DNA of 64,000 nucleotides from Owenia fusiformis (GCA_903813345.2 CAIIXF020000003.1:20102931-20166930); one strand, 5' to 3'; counted from the stretch's first letter, positions 1-12,244 are shown. Notes: generated from the letters alone by a model not told the origin. Made by a program: numbers and translations.

Positions 1-290
1 ATTTTACAGGCGAACATATTTGAACAAAAATTATGATGACTTGATTATTGATATTTACATGGTGATCATTTAGTACTTATCAAGCTCAAACCTAATGATT
101 CAAACATTCGCTACTGATATTTCCGAAATAGTTATGTATAAAAAATACAATCCATGGAAAGCCAAATTTTGAAAAGTTTTGCTTTTCTGATTGAGGTACA
201 TGTAATTGAACCATTTCTTTAAATGAAATTGAAGTGAGGTTTGATCACAGATAAAAAAGTTAGTACTTAAACTTAGTATATGTAACCTAC

Positions 291-428
291 TTGGTATCAT
301 CCCATTTGCGCTTAAGATTACGTCGTCGTGTATGGTTTAATCCCCGCTTCTCTAAAAATTTCTTCATCGATCTTTCAATGTTAGAAAACATTTTGAATCC
401 TTCAGTTGGTGTTACTTTCAAACTTGAT
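291..428 (-). CDS. Possible FHOD exon 11
   Basis: A 138-nt open segment runs from cag|A to AA|gtaggt. Its 1+135+2 structure accepts the phase-2 end of exon 10 exactly. The product is strongly basic (FSNIERSMKKFLEKRG, TRRRNLKRKWDD); vertebrate FHOD also has a charged, basic stretch just after FH3, though I see no residue match. Against it, the acceptor lacks a pyrimidine tract. It could be chance. Confidence 0.35.
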
Positions 429-2300
429 CTGATATCTATGTCTTTCACTCAAGTTCATTTGTTTTTTAACTCATATATGTTCCTCTCCTTTTAATGTATT
501 TTTTCTCTATTTAAAATTGACCAGTAACAATTTCAAATTACATATCCAAAAACTCTCTTCTTACTAACGGTCAGTTAGTTTTTATGAGGTGTAAGTCCAG
601 GTCTTAAAAATTCAAATCATGTTATTTTTTCTGAATGATAAAATTAAACCAATGAAATTGAAGATAGGCTTATATAAACTTATAGATTTGACATTTATGA
701 TTGATAGTCATATATAAATTTTTCACTAGAATAAAAAAATAAATCACATTGCTCTTACAAAATTATAACTACATATCATAATATCAACAAAAAAGATATG
801 GGAATTGACTGTAAAATACATGCAGCTTTGATACACACTTAAAATAGTAAATTTTGAAATTTCTCAAAATTAAGCGATTTTCATTTTGTAATTCAATATG
901 AATGAGAATGAAATAACCATGAAACTCAATGTAAGGGGAGCAGTCAGGAATGTAAAATAGACAGACTTACTCTTATCTTATGAATGTGGTCAATAGAAAA
1001 CCGTTATTTTCAATCTTTACACCTTAATTTATAAATCATGAAATATGTTTTTTACTTATTGACATTTCAATGCCATGGCTACCTTAAAGTTTAAATCAAT
1101 TAAATCTATCACAGATAGCTATGGGTGCCTCACAAAGATGTAAATGTTTTAATATGCTGCTTTTCTACATATTTCATGCATATGTACTTTTCAGTATAGC
1201 CATTTTAATGGATACATGTATGTTACCTGGATGCACCAAATTTTAGTGTGCCATTATTATAAAAGAGTAAATCCAAATAAATAAATAAAATCTGAAAATT
1301 TCATTGTGGGGATGTTTTAAAGCTAGTTTACCGAAACAATCCACACATTAAATATATTTAATTGTATTAGATAGAGATAGTTGAAGATTCATGTCTTGTG
1401 CACTTGATGACCTAATTTTGAATGCCATCAACTTAAATATTGATAACTAAAGTTTCAAATAACGGATTAGACTGTAGTTGAAAGTGAATTTAATGATTAA
1501 TAGGAGGGGGGGGGGGGGGGCAACTTAAGCAATAGTATTTGATTTTTTAACTGCTTTACTAAACAGAGATATGCATCAAATGATGATATGCATTTAATAC
1601 CCGATATTCATTATCTTCTATAGACAAGATAGACCCTCAAAACATACTTTCTTGCACTCTAATTACATCTACAACTGACATGTATTGTACATGTGATAGA
1701 CAAGTTCATTCTAGTGTAGTATTTCATAAGTGATCATGCACATTCATGTGACAAAGATAACACCAAGGAAGATGCAATTGCTTCCCAATTAAAATGTTTG
1801 ACCCCTGAGAAAAAATAGAAAAAGATTCAGACAATTTCGGCTCTATATCTCTCATATATCCCTACTGTAAAAATACAAAATTGACAATTTTGAGTTTCTT
1901 TAACTCCAAACTTGTTCTTGTATTAATTCCCATTTTGATGAGCTATTTATTTGGTTCATTGGTGTTCTTCATATCTTGTAAGGGCTCAATTGGGACATGA
2001 CATTTATCTGAGGATGGGTTGGGAATGACCATGTGTACAACAAGATGCAATGCAATATCATGCAGAGATAAAAGTAAACCTATGAGTAAAATATAACACG
2101 AGTCATGTTTTAAAGACAAAATAGAGTGGAACAGACTGAAGGTAGTGAGGAATTAAATGAACAGACGTGAAGCTGATGATAAAAATTGTGTAAAAACACC
2201 AGAAAACAAGACACCTCAGTCAAATTCTGGAGAGTTATAGATGAAAATATGCATGAGCAGACGGATTTTTAACAAATGGTAGAAATAGGGGTGAAACCCC
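429..2300. other. FHOD intron 10, distal part
   Basis: AT-rich, no exon or recognisable element other than the poly-G tract. Confidence 0.6.
1506..1520. repeat. Poly-G tract (15 G)
   Basis: Homopolymer in FHOD intron. Similar tracts occur at 15,608-15,624 and 62,718-62,732. Confidence 0.95.
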
Positions 2301-2301
2301 T

Positions 2302-2309
2302 TTATATAG
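2302..2309 (+). promoter_or_regulatory. TATA box of the serine protease gene
   Basis: ttatatag lies 41-48 bp before the ATG at 2,350. That puts a transcription start near 2,330 and gives a very short 5' UTR, typical of abundantly expressed secreted digestive or immune proteases. Confidence 0.6.
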
Positions 2310-2349
2310 CCCACATCTCTGGATAGTTCATTCACAATCCTAAACAACC

Positions 2350-2613
2350 ATGAAGGTTTTGGTGATCTTAGCAGCCTGCTTGGCTTATGCCCAAGCTGAA
2401 GTTCTATGCAACCTCTACGGAGGAAGCTGTGGTGGCTCATGCTACAAGAAAATCAACATGCCAGGACTCTGTAACGGAGGACAACAGTGTTGTACCAAGG
2501 ACACAATCTGCGGAGACAAATATGGAGGAACCTGTGTCGGTGCTCTCGCTCCCTGCCTAGGAGGTGGACGATTCGTAGGAAAGAATGGAAATATCTGCTC
2601 TACCGCCACTGAG
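2350..2613 (+). CDS. Secreted chymotrypsin-like serine protease, exon 1 (signal peptide and Cys-rich pro-region)
   Basis: The first 16 or so residues (MKVLVILAACLAYAQA) form a signal peptide. Two tandem Cys-rich modules follow, of the form C-x-L/D-x-Y-GG-x-C ... C ... CC. The first ends GGQQCC. The second begins CGDKYGGTC and finishes in exon 2 at EVCC. The six-cysteine spacing with a closing CC pair recalls CLIP or defensin-like pro-domains, but I cannot assign a family. The exon ends in phase 0 (GAG|gttagt). Confidence 0.85.
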
Positions 2614-3084
2614 GTTAGTAATAACTCTTTTTAAAATAAGGCTTGCATAAAGGTATAGTTGTTATGGGAACAATCTTACACTGCAAATTGATTATTTTTC
2701 TGGATTAATCAAATGAACAGAAATTCAAAATTTCAAATTTTAGGGTTGGGTTAAAACCAAAATTCATTTTTGTCTTTTTTTATTGATATTTCAATGTTAT
2801 GTGATCAGAAACAGGCACCCAAAGATGGGAACTTTAAGAATGAAATCAATTCATATTGAGAGATGAATCACATGGTGTATATTTGAAATATTTGCTTCAT
2901 CTAATTCTACAAGAGATTTAAAATTAAATCTGAATCACCCAGGGCTGATGTGTCACTTGAACAAAATTCCAGTATGCCTGTCTCAAGGGAACAACCTCAA
3001 AACCAACAAAGATTGTTACATTTGTGACATGGCTATTCCAAAATTCAAAATAGATAACTGGTATATGATGTTCCTCTCTTTTAG

Positions 3085-3915
3085 GTATGCTGTATCCCTA
3101 ATGACAAAGTCCCCACCTCAACTACCATCCGCCCCACAGGTGCTGGGCCCACTTCTCCACAAAGAGCAAGTGGTGCCCGATGTGGAGTGAGCAAAGTTGG
3201 AGGCAGCCGTATTGTCGGAGGATCCAGGGCTTCCCGTGGTGCTTGGCCATGGCAGATCTCTCTCAGGTCTTTCGGACAGCACAGCTGTGGAGGATCCATC
3301 CTGAACGAGGAATGGATCTTGACTGCTGCACATTGCTTCCTGTCTTCTCCCTGGACCTGGGCTTACACTGTTAGAGTAGGAGAACACAACCAACAACGTA
3401 GATCTGGCAGCGAGGTTGATATTGAAGTTGCTCAGATCATCAAGCACCCAGACTACTCTGGAGCTGATCCATCAGATCCCCATGATATTGCCCTCATCAG
3501 ACTGGCCAAGCCAATTAACCTGAACAGCAACCAAGTCAACACCGTATGTCTCCCCAAGGCTTCTGATAACTTCGTCAACAACAGGAACTGCTATGTAACT
3601 GGCTGGGGACAACTCGGAGGCAACCTCGCTCCCGCCCAGACCCTTATGCAGGTGAAGGGACCCGTTCTCACCAACGACGACTGCAACTGGAAGTGGCTCT
3701 TCAAAATCCAAAGTGGTATGTTGTGCTTCGGAGGTGGCCCAGTCGGAGCTTGCCGTGGTGACAGTGGTGGCCCTCTGGTGTGCAAACAGGGAACAGGATA
3801 CGTACAAGCTGGTGTCGTCTCCTGGGGATCTGCTGCCTGTGAAGAGCAGCCAACCGTATTCACCCGTGTCACTTCTTACCTTCCCTGGATCAGGAAGTAC
3901 GTCAAGGGAGTCTAA
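3085..3915 (+). CDS. Secreted chymotrypsin-like serine protease, exon 2 (linker and S1 catalytic domain)
   Basis: The S1-family catalytic domain is complete. After cctctcttttag the frame continues VCCIPNDK, a Thr/Pro/Ser linker, and the activation site SR|IVGG. The triad is His in TAAHC, Asp in HDIALIRL and Ser in [14 protein letters not shown] and VTGWGQLGG are also typical. Specificity residues by chymotrypsin numbering are Gly189, Gly216 and about Thr226, which points to chymotrypsin/elastase-type cleavage and not trypsin (no Asp189). The gene lies wholly inside FHOD intron 10, antisense to it. Its coding DNA is clearly richer in G+C than the flanks. It appears intact. Likely a secreted digestive or defence protease zymogen. 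Confidence 0.95.
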   Translation, partial: VCCIPNDKVPTSTTIRPTGAGPTSPQRASGARCGVSKVGGSRIVGGSRASRGAWPWQISLRSFGQHSCGGSILNEEWILTAAHCFLSSPWTWAYTVRVGEHNQQRRSGSEVDIEVAQIIKHPDYSGADPSDPHDIALIRLAKPINLNSNQVNTVCLPKASDNFVNNRNCYVTGWGQLGGNLAPAQTLMQVKGPVLTNDDCNWKWLFKIQSGMLCFGGGPVGACRGDSGGPLVCKQGTGYVQAGVVSWGSAACEEQPTVFTRVTSYLPWIRKYVKGV

Positions 3916-3938
3916 ATTTCATGTACCACTTTTTATGT

Positions 3939-3944
3939 AATAAA
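3939..3944 (+). terminator. Poly(A) signal AATAAA of the protease gene
   Basis: AATAAA lies 24 bp after the TAA stop, giving a very short 3' UTR. The spacing and position support the gene end. Confidence 0.75.
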
Positions 3945-4553
3945 CAAAATTGAAATAATTTATTTGAACTTTCTCTTCAGTCATTTTTTCATTTGTTAAA
4001 ACACCATTGTTGTTTCCTAGATAATCCTTAAAATGTCTGTAGTACCTCACATTGATATAAGATCTTGAACCAAGTTTAAAATTGACCAGTATATCAAATG
4101 TAATTCATTTCAATATTTTATTTTATTATATCCTGCTATAGATACAATACCAGACTGCCATCTTTTAACAGAATTGTTCACTTCTAATACATCTTCATAT
4201 TAACACTGACCATGAAAAAATTAATTAGACCTTCTGACAGTGATATATCACTATAACTAACATTCCTAGAGTTCACACTTCCATTTTACAACCAAATAAA
4301 AAAGAAAAAATAACATTTCAGTAAGTATTTGACATAGGCTGTCAGCATAAAGCGCAGACCACGTCAAGTTTTATCAGACCACTTGCTGATAACCTTTAAT
4401 AAATATTTTTATCCAAGGAGTCTTTTTTACATCTCTGGACCCTCCATATCTAAATTGATGAGATAATTCTTATTCCCAGGGCAGGGGGTCTTTAATATCT
4501 TATGTTTTGAAGCCCCTTCCACCTTTCCTGAATAGACTACCCATTTACAATAT
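3945..4553. other. Gap between protease poly(A) signal and FHOD exon 10
   Basis: AT-rich intron sequence, nothing recognised. Confidence 0.6.
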
Positions 4554-4559
4554 ACCTAC

Positions 4560-4621
4560 CTGAGATTTTCTATGTTGACCATATTAGGATCATCCTCCCC
4601 ATCCTCAGCTTTCAAGACAGC
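4560..4621 (-). CDS. FHOD: FHOD exon 10 (residues 324-343)
   Basis: After tgtttcag it reads AVLKAEDGEDDPNMVNIENL and ends in phase 2 before gtaggt. AVLKAEDGED corresponds to the vertebrate ENALKLEDGD that closes FH3. It is the last exon before the intron that holds the protease gene. Confidence 0.85.
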
Positions 4622-5015
4622 CTGAAACAATATATCCCATAATATCTAATAATACATCCAATAACATTGCTCATAATGTTTCAAATGCAGCCAAAAGTGT
4701 CTTAAAATATACATCCCATTATACCACAAATAGAGACCATAATAACTGAAATACATCACTTATTCAAACGCGTACCATAATGAAGGCTTCTCTTCATATG
4801 TAAATATTTTCAAAAACTACACATTTTACATTAGACTGTCTACCTTTCTCTGTAAATGACAGTTTTCATACAGCCATAAATGTAATATTCACTTTATTAA
4901 TTGTATACCATCAGATATTATAGGCCACAATAGGCTAGGTACATATTGTCAATTCCATTGAGAGAATATGGGAAAGTGGGGTTAGAGGGGGAGGGGGTTG
5001 TTCTCTTCTACATAC

Positions 5016-5162
5016 CTCATATATCTGAAACTGTTCCAAAAGGTCTATATCTGCAGCACCTTTCTTTTCCATGTGTTTTTTGATTATCTTCTCAATCCCC
5101 TGTTCCTCTAATGAGTCCACCAAGTCGTAGAAGGAGTCCTGGTCTGGGATAGCATTGAGAAC
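5016..5162 (-). CDS. FHOD: FHOD exon 9 (residues 275-323)
   Basis: 49 codons including IPDQDSFYDLVDSLEEQG and IDLLEQFQIYE, the C-terminal end of FH3. Acceptor tatccag, donor gtatgt, phase 0 at both ends. Confidence 0.95.
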
Positions 5163-5225
5163 CTGGATAGAAAGCACAGTAGATATCAAACAAGGCATTA
5201 ACATGACAAAATGTCACCACCTAGT

Positions 5226-6190
5226 TAGGTCATTGAAGGTCAAATGTCAAATCTTAAGTCAAATCTAAAGTCAGATTTGAATTTCTGAGAACACGTAGAT
5301 GATTTTGAAAATTTTTTTTAGTCAATTTGAAGCAAGTTGAAAAAAGACCTTTTTGACCTTGAGAAGGTCATTGAAGGTCAAAGGTCAAATTCCAGTCAAA
5401 TTTGAACTTCTGAAAAGATGTAGATGATTTTGAAAAAAAAATTTGGTCAATTTGAAGCAAGTTGAAAACAGACCTTTTTGACCTTTTTTGACCTTGAGAA
5501 GGTCATTAAAGGTCAAATGTCAAATCTAAAGTCAGATTTGAATTTCTGAGAACATGTAGATGATTTTGAAAAAAAAAATTAGTCAATTTGAAGCAAGTTG
5601 AAAAAATACCTTTTTGACCTTTTTTGACATTGAGAAGGTCATTGAAGGTCAAATGTCAAATCTAAAGTCAGATTTGAATTTCTGAGAACATGTAGATGAT
5701 TTTGAAAAAAAAATTTAGTCAATTTGAAGCAAGTTGAAAAAAGGAAGGTCATTGAAGGTCAAATGTCAAATCTTAAGTCAAATCTAAAGTCAGATTTGAA
5801 TTTCTGAGAACACGTAGATGATTTTGAAAATTTTTTTTAGTCAATTTGAAGCAAGTTGAAAACAGACCTTTTTGACTTATTTTGACCTTGAGAAGGTCAT
5901 TGAAGGTCAAATGTCAAATCTTAAGTCAAATCTTAAGTCAGATTTGAATTTCTGAGAACACGTAGATGATTTTGAAAAAAAAATTTAGTCAATTTGAAGC
6001 AAGTTGAAAACAGACCTTTTTGACCTTTTTTGACCTTGAGAAGGTCATTGAAGGTCAAATGTCAAATCTAAAGTCAGATTTGAAGGTCAAATGTCAAATC
6101 TAAAGTCAAATCTAAAGTCAGATTTGAATTTCTGAGAACATGTAGATGATTTTGAAAAAAAATTTAGTCAATGTGAAGCAAGTTGAAATG
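5226..6190. repeat. AGGTCA-rich tandem repeat array (about 7 units of 108-148 bp)
   Basis: Units begin near 5,226, 5,365, 5,500, 5,636, 5,746, 5,894 and 6,041. Each has GAAGGTCATTGAAGGTCAAA, a GATTTGAA(C/T)TTCTGA block, an A-run and TTTTTGACCTTTTTTGACC. A further degenerate unit lies at 7,180-7,265. One unit has a perfect DR1 (AGGTCAAAGGTCA near 5,376). Confidence 0.9.
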
Positions 6191-7079
6191 AAGGACCCAC
6201 GATCCTATGCTCACACAGTTTGGAATCTTCAGAGGAATTTATATCCTGACTTTCAAACAAAAATATTGATTTGGATTTGTAGTCTCGAACTTTGAGAAAC
6301 TTAGATAGCATAGTTGTGTGACCTAGTTTGATGACCTTTGACCTTGAAAATTTTACTTATTCAGAGCTCAGTAAGGTCTTTTGTGATTAAGCTGACCAAA
6401 ATTTACATCCAAATATCAATTTGAAAAATCAACTTTTTTTGACCTTTCGAAGGTCACTGAAGGTCAAGTAAAGGTCAAATCCTAAATCTTATGTCAGATT
6501 TGAACTCCTGGCAACTTGAAGATGATTTTCAAAAAAAAGTTTGGTCAAATTGAAGCAAGTTGAAAAATAACTTATTTCTTACTGTTTTTTGACGTCAAAT
6601 ATCTCAAAAACGGTAAAAATTTGATGCTGACATATATTGAAAAATATGTAGGGAATGCTTAAATCTATTAATTAAACGATGTAATTTATTGCTGGAAATG
6701 ATCAAGTATAAGGCAAACTTTAAGAATCTTGTCAATCACAAAACCTGCCATTGACTTTATACATGAGAAAGTTTCCGGAAAATGATTAAGTCCTACTTTT
6801 TTTCAAATTTTATAGAGTAAACACCAAAAACCGTAATTCCAAGAGCTTTGAAATCTTCAGAGGACATAAGTTGCATATACACCAACTACTAAAAGTTATT
6901 TGAAAGTTCTACTTCAACAAAGTGTCTAGTATTTACAGAAAATTTGACTTTTTTACGTCAAAATCCGCAATTTCTCGGAAACCGGGCGAACTTGGGAAAT
7001 GGCGATGATAGGTCAAATAGGCATTATGGATATGCATAAAATGAATGTGGATATGACTCAATCCAAATAGCAGTTTTAA

Positions 7080-7136
7080 TTTGTGCGGCCAATGTTGACG
7101 GACGGATGGACGGACGGACCAACGGACGGACGGACG
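7080..7136. repeat. GACGGACGG microsatellite
   Basis: Imperfect (GGAC)n tract inside the 2.2-kb element. Confidence 0.85.
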
Positions 7137-7423
7137 CCTGGTCAATCCCATAGCTCACTGTGTGAGCCAAAAAGACCTTTTTGACCTTGAGAAGGTCATT
7201 GAAGGTCAAATATCAAATCTAAAGTCAGATTTGAACTTCTGAGAACATGTAGATGATTTAGAAAAAAATTGAAGTCAGTCTAAACAGTATTTGTTAAGTT
7301 ATAGGAAGTTGTAAGAAATTGTTACAGACGCCGGACGCCAACCTCCAACCATCAACCGCCGTCGCAAAAAAAACGGAGACCATAACAATATGTCACCACT
7401 TTTGGTGGTGACATAAAAAAGTA

Positions 7424-7640
7424 GAGGTCTTGGGTTCAAACCCAGGTCACAGCACTTCTTGTGATTTTTCTTTGACCTACGACTGCTGACCTATACCGGC
7501 GATTACTAGAGTGCTGCTAACTCGATAAAAGGCTGGTGCTGGCTAGAATTGTCTTTTGTTCTAGCCAGGATAAAGATACCAGTTCTTCAACTCGACAATG
7601 GGAAGAACTGCTCTGACTTCAGAGTCAATAAAAGATATAT
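7424..7640 (+). repeat. Truncated tRNA-derived SINE-like sequence
   Basis: The B box GGTTCAAACCC with tRNA-type context is followed by a body containing GGCTGGTGCTGGCTAG and TTCTAGCCAGG. The A box and head are missing, and the 5' break coincides with the end of the 2.2-kb element. Confidence 0.4.
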
Positions 7641-8009
7641 ATAATATGATGACACAATCTATATGGAGTATTTTAAATGTAGGACCATGCAATATGCAGA
7701 ACTATGCAATATGTAAAAGGAAACAGAATTTTTGGAAAAAAAGAAGTAAAATTCCCCTATTGTGACAAAGGTATAATTTAAGTAGTATTTAAAAAGGTCT
7801 GTTTTGAAGTTTTGAACCACTTCTGACTTCTAAGAAATCTTTCTTTAGTTTTCAGACTCTTGCACATTGAAAAATAATCATGGTACAATCTCAGCATTAT
7901 GTAAAGCTCCAGAAATACCTCCCTGTTGTTACATTAGACAATTACCCAACTAGCCATGCTTCTAATGGTATTGAGCACTAAGTGTACCGAGAATAATGAC
8001 TCCACTTAC

Positions 8010-8104
8010 TTTATTGACAAGAGTTGAGGCATATACAAGTAGTTCAGAATCTCCTCCTTCTTTCTCATTCAGGATATTCATGATATTCACCCAAGGTTTG
8101 GCAC
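8010..8104 (-). CDS. FHOD: FHOD exon 8 (residues 243-274)
   Basis: The split codon gives Gly243, then AKPWVNIMNILNEKEGGDSE and LLVYASTLVNK. It matches the vertebrate block GAPPWANLVSILEEKNG..ELLVY. Donor gtaagt, phase 0 end. Confidence 0.93.
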
Positions 8105-11100
8105 CTGAAAAAATATGTAGAGGTTATTCACTGGGAGGGATTGAATATGGGTTTTATTCATGGAAGGTGAATACCATTTTTCCGAAAGGGATTGGCAGGT
8201 GAATCACATTTTCTTAGGAGGGAAGGGGAGGAACAATATGATTTTTTTCAATATCAAAAAATTCCCTGCCATTATTCACCTGGAAGTAGTAGTATGGGAT
8301 AAATATGATATAAGCCCTTGGTTTGACATATGTAGAAACTTTTGTGATATTAGTCTACTGTTTGGCACCTGAAAATATTTGTGATATTAAACCCCAGTTT
8401 GGGAAGTGAAACAAATATTCATTATAAAAAATGCTTGGGACAGTTCAGTTGTATTCATTTGGTTAAAAATCAAGAGTTCTTCCACCAAGTCTTAATTCTT
8501 AAATTTATGTAAAGCAATTTCAAGCTGTAAAGTGATTTTAAAAATATGCGATAATTCAAATATGTTCTATATTAACGGGACCCATTTATAGACTGATAAA
8601 CACAGAATGTATATGATCATTATTTTTCTGAAAAACAATTTCCAGTATATTACATACATGACATTAATGTGAATAGAATGATTAAAATTATTTGAATGTT
8701 CATCATTTTAATATGCTAACACATGTCAAAGTAAACCCTCGATTGTGGATAATAGCTAAGTTATTTCATAGATTTAAGCAAATATCATCTACTTTTTCTT
8801 CACAAAACTTATTCATTTAGGGGCGGAGGTCCATTTTCACAAAGCTGATATGTCATTTATAGGAATCATTCATTAATCTAATTTTGACCACTTATTGGGC
8901 CACCCTTATTTGCATATTTCTCTATCATTGGGAGGCACTATACAAGGATAGGAAGGGGGGATAGTGTTGGAGAGAGGCGGGGCAATGTTCATAATAGACA
9001 ATGGCACCAGTTAGTGATTTCTATAAAAGCATTCCCTTCATATATTCACATCAATCATAATGATTTCAAACAATATATATCATTCATAAACATCTGTTGT
9101 ATGCATACCCTTGCACAAACATAAAGTACTTAAACATGTAAATAATGTTGTGGTATGTAGTTTTATACATTTTGAGGAGATTCAGATATTTCTCATTTCT
9201 GAACAAAACTGTAACATAATCTCCATGCATTCAATTTCATTTTAATGGTTCTCTAAGTTTGATAATCGAAATGGAATTTTAGTTAAACAATTGAAATCAA
9301 GGGGTGGTTGGGTCACTGTAACTTTTAATTCCGATCATATATCATTTTCTGAATATCAAGTCACATACAGTCAATGCACGTGTATGTACATTTATAGCTT
9401 TTTAAAACACACATTTGCTCATTATTAAATATACATTTCAGGTATTTTGATTAATATTTATATATGGGTTAACCATATTGAGGTATAGATTTGGTAGATA
9501 TGCAATTGCAAGTACATGTATTAATCGATTAGCAAATATAACATAATAATCCTTACCAGTATATTGACTATGAAAATTGTTTTCAAGATACAAATCTTGA
9601 ATTTCTTCTCACATATATTCTCCATATTGTAAATTTTGTGACATGATTCAAATCAACTTGTGCAAGACTTAAATTTTGGTGGATCTAGTGAGAATAGACA
9701 TTTCAAAAAGATCATTTGACTAGAGCTATATACGTATATCATAAAATAGTGAATATTTAGTAACAACTTTTATATTTTCACAATAGCAAGGATGAATATT
9801 AATCATTTGACTTTGACTGATGCCAAGGTTACATTTTCTAATGATTCATCGAGAAGTTGTCATGATGCTAAATGCCATCATCAAGATCTCAATTTTTCAT
9901 TAGAAGGGAGAGAGACGGGGGTTGTGGATTCCCAATTTACTTGTGCTTATTGATTTGTTAAGCCTCAAACCACATGTTTGGGAAAAGCTTTATCTCAATA
10001 AACTCCATCATCAAATAGTCAATAGATCTGGCCGAGGATAACTGACCAATATTTCACCCGGCTGACCCCTGCCTGTTTACCCTATAGGTCCCTGGATATG
10101 ATAATTATGGGGAAGTCTCTCTAGAATATCTAAATATGAATGCTGGAAATATTCATTTGTAAATCTGGAATTTTTGTTATTGCAATGAAAGGTAAATGAG
10201 AGTAATTGAATAAAGTTCAGGGATAAATTAAAATACAAGAGTTTTATGAATATTTTAACTGCACATGTCAAATTTGCATGGCAACGCCATAGAATCCTTG
10301 AACTATTCACTATTTATATTCACTGAACAATATAAAAAAAAACTGGGCCTTTAATTCTTAGAATCTAGAATCTAAAGCTAGGAATATTTGCGCTGTCATG
10401 ACCAGTGGACTAAAATAGAATATAAAGTATTTATAACTTAACTACAGGAGATAACCACTCAGTGACGTAAAAACCTATATCATAATGCTCATAAGACTAC
10501 TAAAATAAGCATATACTGCTTAAACTTAACAGTGCATATTTCAACAGTTAATTCACTCAGATACAGTGTTCTTCCTAGAATTGATCTTCAAGTGAATGGG
10601 AAATCATGACGGAAGTTTGTCAAAATATGTCAGTTGTTCATGATTTTTTCTCATTTTCAAGAGGGTGCACATGAATTTTCAGGTGGGTGAAAGGCTATTT
10701 TCAAAATCTCAAAAGGGTGCAGCACCCACTTGCTTTAATGTTGGGGAGATCACTGATATGACATAAAAACACATTTGTCTGATTCTTTGAATACCATCCT
10801 CCGATCACAGGGCTTCAAAATCCAGAATATATTCTTTCTTTTTACCCACTGCGATAAGCAGTTAGCATTTCCCCGATTAAGAACTCGCAATCTGATTGGC
10901 TCTTGCAGCACTGCGACAGAAATCATGTATAAGTCATTGCGCATAATTAGATCACATGATTCAGTTTAATCAGGCGCTTCCAAATGTTGGTTATAGCAGG
11001 GGGAAGAAAGAGGTACGGTTTCTGGATACCTGCTTAGGAGGATGTTGAATACAAGTCTATTGAAATCTAATTAGTGTCAGAATGTCAGAGAATTTCTCAA

Positions 11101-12244
11101 GATTTATACAAACAACAATAACAAATTATAATGCTAATAGGAGAAAGGAGTACAACCTCTACAGGTCAAATCTAGAGCACTTCACAATTGAGATGGCCTC
11201 TTGACACTTCAAAAAACAAAAAAGATTCTAATTGAAGATGTTTTATCAAAAAGAGGACAAATGACACCCATAATGCAACATTCTACCATTTTATCAGCCA
11301 AAGTTCAAGAAGTTAGTTTTCGAGCAATTTTACAATATGCAAGTTTTGCCTAGAATGCATGGCCTTGTATGTTTTTCCAGATTTCTAGTATAATATCTGA
11401 ATATATTTTTATTTCTAAAACATTTAAATATTTTGTTGAAGAGTCAAAATGCACACTGAATTGTGGGTAGATTTCTCCTTCACAGAAGCACCAAGTATCT
11501 TGTTGATGTTTTGACACAAATATTTTTGTTGCTTAGTGCAGACAGGTGTCTTTACTCCCTGTTAGGGAGGTCTGTGTTCTGTGAACATAATTTGTAGAAA
11601 TTAGTTTCTCGCCTAAAATATTTTGCAATTACTTTTTAAATTGAAGGGTTTTATCTCATGAAAGTGTTTTTGATTGTCAAACTGATAAAATAGGTGACCT
11701 TAAGTATGCTAATACAATTACTGGCACTAAGACCCAAATCTTAACCACAATGTTTTTCAAGGCTTGTGTACTTACTGACCAGAGTACTAATGCCTGTAAT
11801 GAGCACCATTAATGGACTTCAGACTTTATTTTTAAGTGGAAGGTTATTTGTGTGAGACAACATTTTATTTATAATGATTTATAACAAGCACTCTATATGT
11901 CAGCTAAACCTCACTGATACTGACTGACTTACATTTACCATTAAACTGATGAAATTATTAAAATGAATCACTGGATTAAGGGATCAGGTCAAACTCAATG
12001 TTTGTAAAAAATATTATTTTCATTAATCATTATATAATTCCATTCCCCCTTGTATGCAATTTTAAAGGCTAATATTCACAACTTTATCATAAAATTATAA
12101 TCACCAAATATAACATAATAATCAGTGCCCTCTATTGCTGGCTTTAGAATTTTTGAGCCAACTCCTATATGTTTATTGATATATAGGGCTCACTATGTTT
12201 GAGAAGTTCAAAATAATTTAGATCAGGACAAAACTGTTGCTTAC
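8105..12244. other. FHOD intron 7
   Basis: AT-rich; holds the CAGTG-ended MITE at 10,564. No other feature seen. Confidence 0.6.
10564..10755. mobile_element. CAGTG-ended MITE, copy 1
   Basis: Ends CAGTGTTCTTCC and GGGGAGATCACTG form inverted repeats (10 of 12). The body has TCTCATTTTCAAG and ATTTTCAGGTGGGTG, shared with partial copies at 14,660-14,785 and 34,333-34,455. Confidence 0.55.

Larger units (their letters stand above)
5188..7420. mobile_element. 2.2-kb long copy of the GTCACC-hairpin element family
   Basis: The left end (ACAAGGCATTAACATG...AATGTCACCACC) and right end (ACAATATGTCACCAC, then a GTCACCAC/GTGGTGAC hairpin and A-run) match the ends of the 100-135-bp copies at 17,944, 24,506, 43,620 and 54,293. 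Between them lie AGGTCA-rich tandem repeats and unique DNA with a GACGGACGG microsatellite. No coding frame is recognisable. The class is uncertain: a terminal hairpin and no clear TIRs argue against classical cut-and-paste MITEs. Confidence 0.6.
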
